Assembly (NCBI GenBank): GCA_026710545.1
Contig: JAPOQU010000039.1
Location: forward strand, 1-43,708
Reading direction: 5' to 3'
Origin: Gammaproteobacteria bacterium
GTDB lineage: Bacteria; Pseudomonadota; Gammaproteobacteria; Eutrophobiales; Eutrophobiaceae
DNA length: 43,708 nucleotides
The notes beneath the pieces were generated by a model that worked only from the letters and a program-made list of their open reading frames with translations, was not told where the DNA came from and ran no database searches. This document shows positions 39,992-43,708 of this stretch, one piece after another. How positions within the stretch are numbered: the first letter of the stretch is position 1; each line of letters begins with the position of its first letter. The position numbers and the translations under genes were made by a program.

Positions 39992-41437
39992 TTAGAACCT
40001 GTTCCCGGAGTCGTACCGTGCCAGCAGCCCCGAATCTGAAGTGTCCAGCAGGGCAAACAGGTACGAAGATTGAACCCTGAAACTGTCCAATTCGGCAGTG
40101 GGAACGTTCTCCGCCGCAGGCAACCTGACCGTCAGCGGGTTGTGATGCTGCTCATTCACGCGGAACTCGTAATGAAGGTGGGGGCCCGTTGCCAGGCCAG
40201 TCTTCCCCACGTAACCGATGACCTGTCCCTGTTTGACCGAACGACCGTGCTTCATGCCCTTCCTGTAACGTGACAGGTGAGCATACAGCGTACTGTATTT
40301 GCCGCCGTGCTTCAAGATGATCGTCTTTCCATAACCTCCCTTGTTACCGATGTGTTGAATTGTCCCGTCACCGGTCGCCTTGATCGGTGTACCGGTGGCT
40401 GCGGCATAGTCCACTCCTTTGTGCGCCCTGATCCTGTTTAACACCGGATGTTTGCGCCTCAGATTGAAATGTGAGCTTATCCTGCTGAAATTCAAAGGGT
40501 TACGCAGGAAGGCCTTGCGCAGATTAGTGCCAGCGGGGGTGTAATAGTCAATATCGCCGTTTTCGTGTTCAAACCTGACTGAGCGGATTTTCCTGTCCTG
40601 GTTATTGAACTCGGCGGCAAGCACGGGGCCCCCGGCGACCTTTTCCCCGAGTTTATATTTCTCTTCAAAGATGACCTTGAAACTGTCGCCCTTGCGAATA
40701 TCCAGCCTGAAATCAATATCCCACCCGTATATGCCAATCAGTTGCATGATGAGTTGGTCCGGCAGACCGGCGGCTTGTCCTGCCAGGAACAGGGATTCGT
40801 TGATAACGGCCTGTGCCTGTCTGACCCGGGTTTCCAGTTCGACCGTAATAATCTCGCTGGAAAATGAACCGGCCTGTTTCCTTGCCAACAAGGTCCGGGT
40901 CAGGTCCAGATCGAACCTGAGTGCGAGCAAACGGCCGTCATCTACCTGCAAGGAGATGATCTGGCCGGGCCGTAACTGTTTCAGCGCCGGTGCGAGTTCA
41001 TGTGAATTCAGAATTTCATGCAGGTCTCGGGGGGACAGCCCGCGACGTTTGAAGATGTCGGCCATGTTATCGCCCGTCTTGATGTCGATATCGATCCAGT
41101 CGGTTGCCGCTTCCGCATCGCTGCCGGGCTGTTTGTGGGTAATCAGGTCAGAGAATTTGCCGGCAAATTGTTCAGAATTGGCCGGGCCGGTGTTGTCCCG
41201 GTCTGCCGGCTCGTCTTTCGGGTAAGGTGTTACGGAAGATGTAAAGCTACGGGGTTGTAGTGCATTATCCATGATTTCCGTATCGGGTTCCCCGGGACCC
41301 GCAAACCAGATAAAAGCAAGCAGGAGCGGGACAGCCGCCAACAACAGCCAGTAACCCGGGCGCCGGCCCCGGGTTGCCGGTTTACCCCAAACGATCTCTG
41401 GTTTATAGTCGTTTTTTATATATACTCTGTAGGCCAT
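39992..41437 (-). CDS. M23 peptidase with OapA/LysM-like region (MepM-type)
   Basis: A 481-residue murein endopeptidase. A short cytoplasmic start, one membrane helix (about 28-47), an OapA/LysM-like middle (about 110-190, DIKTGDNMADIFKRRGLSPRDLHEIL) and a C-terminal LytM domain with HKGVDYAAATGTPI and HLHYEFRVN zinc ligands. It resembles E. coli MepM/YebA in layout. It would cut peptide crosslinks during growth. It diverges from tyrS across 80 nt. Confidence 0.93.
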   Translation of the reverse strand: MAYRVYIKNDYKPEIVWGKPATRGRRPGYWLLLAAVPLLLAFIWFAGPGEPDTEIMDNALQPRSFTSSVTPYPKDEPADRDNTGPANSEQFAGKFSDLITHKQPGSDAEAATDWIDIDIKTGDNMADIFKRRGLSPRDLHEILNSHELAPALKQLRPGQIISLQVDDGRLLALRFDLDLTRTLLARKQAGSFSSEIITVELETRVRQAQAVINESLFLAGQAAGLPDQLIMQLIGIYGWDIDFRLDIRKGDSFKVIFEEKYKLGEKVAGGPVLAAEFNNQDRKIRSVRFEHENGDIDYYTPAGTNLRKAFLRNPLNFSRISSHFNLRRKHPVLNRIRAHKGVDYAAATGTPIKATGDGTIQHIGNKGGYGKTIILKHGGKYSTLYAHLSRYRKGMKHGRSVKQGQVIGYVGKTGLATGPHLHYEFRVNEQHHNPLTVRLPAAENVPTAELDSFRVQSSYLFALLDTSDSGLLARYDSGNRF

Positions 41438-41517
41438 GATATCTGCTTGATCCGTGACCTGGAAAAGTAGCCATTATTTTATGAATAGTCAATCGGCAGA
41501 AAAACCCTTGGTGGAAT

Positions 41518-42729
41518 ATGCCTGAACTGGAGGCGGCGCTGGGACTGATACGCCGGGGCGCAGACGAAATTATCCGGGAAGACGAGTTGCGCGCCAGGCT
41601 GGAGCGGGGCAGGCCGTTGCGGGTGAAAACCGGCTTTGACCCCACCGCTCCCGACCTGCACCTGGGGCACACGGTATTGATCAATAAAATGCGTCATTTC
41701 CAGGAACTGGGGCACCACGTCATGTTCCTCATCGGTGACTTTACCGGGCTGATCGGCGATCCTTCCGGGCGTGACGTCACGCGTAAACCTTTAACGCCTG
41801 AACAACTTGCAGAAAATGCCGAGACCTATAAGCAGCAGGTATTCAAGATTCTTGACCCTGAGAAAACGGAAATCTGTTTCAACTCCGAGTGGGGTAATGC
41901 GCTCGGGTCTACGGGAATGATCAAGCTGGCATCCAGTTACACGGTCGCGCGCATGCTGGAGCGGGACGATTTCAAGAAGCGATATGCCGGCAACCAGCCT
42001 ATCTCGATCCACGAGTTTCTCTACCCGCTGATGCAGGGTTATGACTCGGTTGTCATGCGCGCCGACGTTGAACTGGGTGGCACCGACCAGAAGTTCAACC
42101 TGCTGGTCGGCAGGGAGTTGCAAAAACAGGAAGGACAGGAAGCCCAGGTAGCCCTCACCATGCCTATCCTCGAAGGGTTGGACGGGGTCAGGAAAATGTC
42201 TAAATCCCTGGAGAATTACGTGGGGATTGATGAGCCGGCAAATGAAATGTTCGGGAAATTGATGTCCATATCGGATGAGTTGATGTGGCGCTATTACGAG
42301 CTGCTCAGTTTCCGGTCCTTGAGCGAGGTGCAGCGCTTGCGCAACGAGGTGAAAGACGGCGGGAACCCGAGGCAGGCCAAGGTTGAACTGGCGCTGGAAA
42401 TCGTTGCGCGGTTTCACGATGGAAAAGCGGCAAAAAAAGCTGAAGATGAATTCAATGCGCGCTTCCGGAAGGGAGAAATGCCGGCCGATATTGAAGAAAA
42501 ACAGGTCGTAATTGAAGGAGAGACGATACCTGTTGCCGGCTTGTTGAAAAAAAGCGGCCTGGTGGCAAGCACGTCGGACGGCATTCGCATGCTGAAACAG
42601 GGTGCGGTACGCATTGATTCCGAAAGAGTTGAAGACGGCGCGATGGCTATCCATGCAGGATCCTCCCATGTATACCAGGTCGGCAAGCGCAGGTTTGCCC
42701 GGGTTACGGTGATGAAATCTGAAGCCTGA
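41518..42729 (+). CDS. tyrS: Tyrosyl-tRNA synthetase (class I, TyrRS-z type)
   Basis: A 403-residue class I synthetase. HLGHT at residues 48-52 is the HIGH motif, KMSKS at 226-230 the KMSKS loop, and a C-terminal S4 RNA-binding domain (about 335-400) is present. The sequence is of the KMSKS type (TyrZ-like) rather than the KFGKT type. It charges tRNA-Tyr. The rrn promoter follows 157 nt after the stop, an arrangement common in Gammaproteobacteria. Confidence 0.96.
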   Translation: MPELEAALGLIRRGADEIIREDELRARLERGRPLRVKTGFDPTAPDLHLGHTVLINKMRHFQELGHHVMFLIGDFTGLIGDPSGRDVTRKPLTPEQLAENAETYKQQVFKILDPEKTEICFNSEWGNALGSTGMIKLASSYTVARMLERDDFKKRYAGNQPISIHEFLYPLMQGYDSVVMRADVELGGTDQKFNLLVGRELQKQEGQEAQVALTMPILEGLDGVRKMSKSLENYVGIDEPANEMFGKLMSISDELMWRYYELLSFRSLSEVQRLRNEVKDGGNPRQAKVELALEIVARFHDGKAAKKAEDEFNARFRKGEMPADIEEKQVVIEGETIPVAGLLKKSGLVASTSDGIRMLKQGAVRIDSERVEDGAMAIHAGSSHVYQVGKRRFARVTVMKSEA

Positions 42730-42885
42730 AAATAGAGGAAACGCTATGCTCATGCTACGGTATTGTTCCGCCGTCTTGCCGTAGAAGGGGATTCTCAAGA
42801 GGTAGAAACCACACTGTTATACACCCTGACAGGTCATGCGCTGCAAGCGCAGACATATAATATTTCCTCTTGTTATAAATATATG

Positions 42886-42913
42886 TTGACGGGCAATGTT
42901 TCCGGTGTATAAT
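42886..42913 (+). promoter_or_regulatory. rrn sigma70 promoter
   Basis: TTGACG (42886-42891), a 16-nt spacer and TATAAT (42908-42913). AT-rich sequence (TTATAAATATATG) upstream resembles an UP element, and CCCC follows the -10, a stringent-type discriminator. The 42730-42885 stretch holds no gene. Confidence 0.85.
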
Positions 42914-42924
42914 CCCCATCCTTC

Positions 42925-42960
42925 GACCAGGTTCTTCCTGGTCACAGTTCTTTAACAATC
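42925..42960 (+). promoter_or_regulatory. rrn antiterminator: boxB-like hairpin and boxA
   Basis: GACCAGG (42925-42931) pairs with CCTGGTC (42937-42943), a boxB-like hairpin. It is followed by AGTTCTTTAACAATC (42946-42960), matching boxA of rrn leaders. These let NusB/S10 protect rRNA transcription from Rho. Confidence 0.8.
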
Positions 42961-43073
42961 CAGATCAAGATATTTGTGTGGGCGCTTACGTCGATGATTG
43001 TGTCACCATTTGATTTTCGGTGGATACAGGATTTGACATAGCGTCAAACCTTGTAATTACCGAGCCAAGATTT

Positions 43074-43143
43074 GCTCCGTCACTGATCGCTTCGGCGTTT
43101 CAGTGGGATCGATTAAACCCGTATTCGGATTTAATGTCGGAGC
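43074..43143 (+). other. 16S leader stem-loops (processing)
   Basis: GCTCCG (43074-43079) pairs with CGGAGC (43138-43143). An inner CACTGA/TCAGTG stem (43081-43086, 43100-43105) and an ATTAAA/TTTAAT stem lie inside. This is the folded leader just before mature 16S, probably an early part of the RNase-III-type processing region; its 3' partner is outside the window. Confidence 0.55.
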
Positions 43144-43153
43144 AGAAGGATAT

Positions 43154-43708
<555 letters not shown>

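Overview
The window comes from a gammaproteobacterial chromosome. The partial 16S rRNA gene at the right end has gammaproteobacterial features, and so does the order argC, DUF6776-like gene, bactofilin, erpA, anmK, M23 peptidase, tyrS, rrn. I cannot name a genus. About 31 kb of accessory catabolic genes on the left adjoin about 12 kb of housekeeping genes on the right.

Positions 1-15760 hold a degraded IS630-type transposase end, then a molybdenum-hydroxylase region. Leftward genes encode a VWA protein (CoxE-like), a MoxR ATPase (CoxD-like) and a molybdopterin-binding protein. A UbiD-type decarboxylase faces away from them. A leftward CobW GTPase with a truncated gene lies opposite a rightward operon: cyclic amidohydrolase, nitrilase-superfamily hydrolase, CoxG-like protein, FAD, [2Fe-2S] and molybdopterin subunits, and a GntR regulator. 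The large subunit lacks the CO dehydrogenase active-site motif, so this is not a CO oxidation cluster. My inference is an oxidative route for an N-heterocycle: hydroxylation, ring opening, amide or carbamoyl hydrolysis, perhaps decarboxylation. A permease gene follows.

Positions 14933-23027 hold a meta-cleavage module: a DmpD-like hydrolase, an EstC-like esterase, a small uncharacterised protein, a complete six-subunit phenol hydroxylase (dmpKLMNOP), a DmpQ/XylT ferredoxin and catechol 2,3-dioxygenase. The lower pathway after 2-hydroxypentadienoate is absent, as is a DmpR-type regulator. Two near-identical operator-like dyads (half-site TATCGAT, 13-bp spacer) precede the esterase and dmpK, which suggests one shared unknown regulator.

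Positions 23397-31572 hold arfB, an unrecognised membrane protein, and a leftward operon for corrinoid-dependent demethylation: an MttB-superfamily methyltransferase, a PF13769 small protein, a MetV-like protein, MetF, a methyl-THF:corrinoid methyltransferase and a corrinoid-activating ASKHA ferredoxin. Methyl groups would pass from a methylated amine through a corrinoid protein to THF and be oxidised to methylene-THF. The corrinoid protein itself is not in the window.

Positions 31716-43708 are core genes: hemL, thiE, thiD, hemJ, a TlpA-like protein, a flavodoxin-like protein, argC, a DUF6776-like gene, bactofilin, erpA, anmK, an M23 peptidase, tyrS, then the rrn promoter, antiterminator and 16S 5' end. 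Several dispersed palindromic repeats lie between genes, some inside the catabolic operons.
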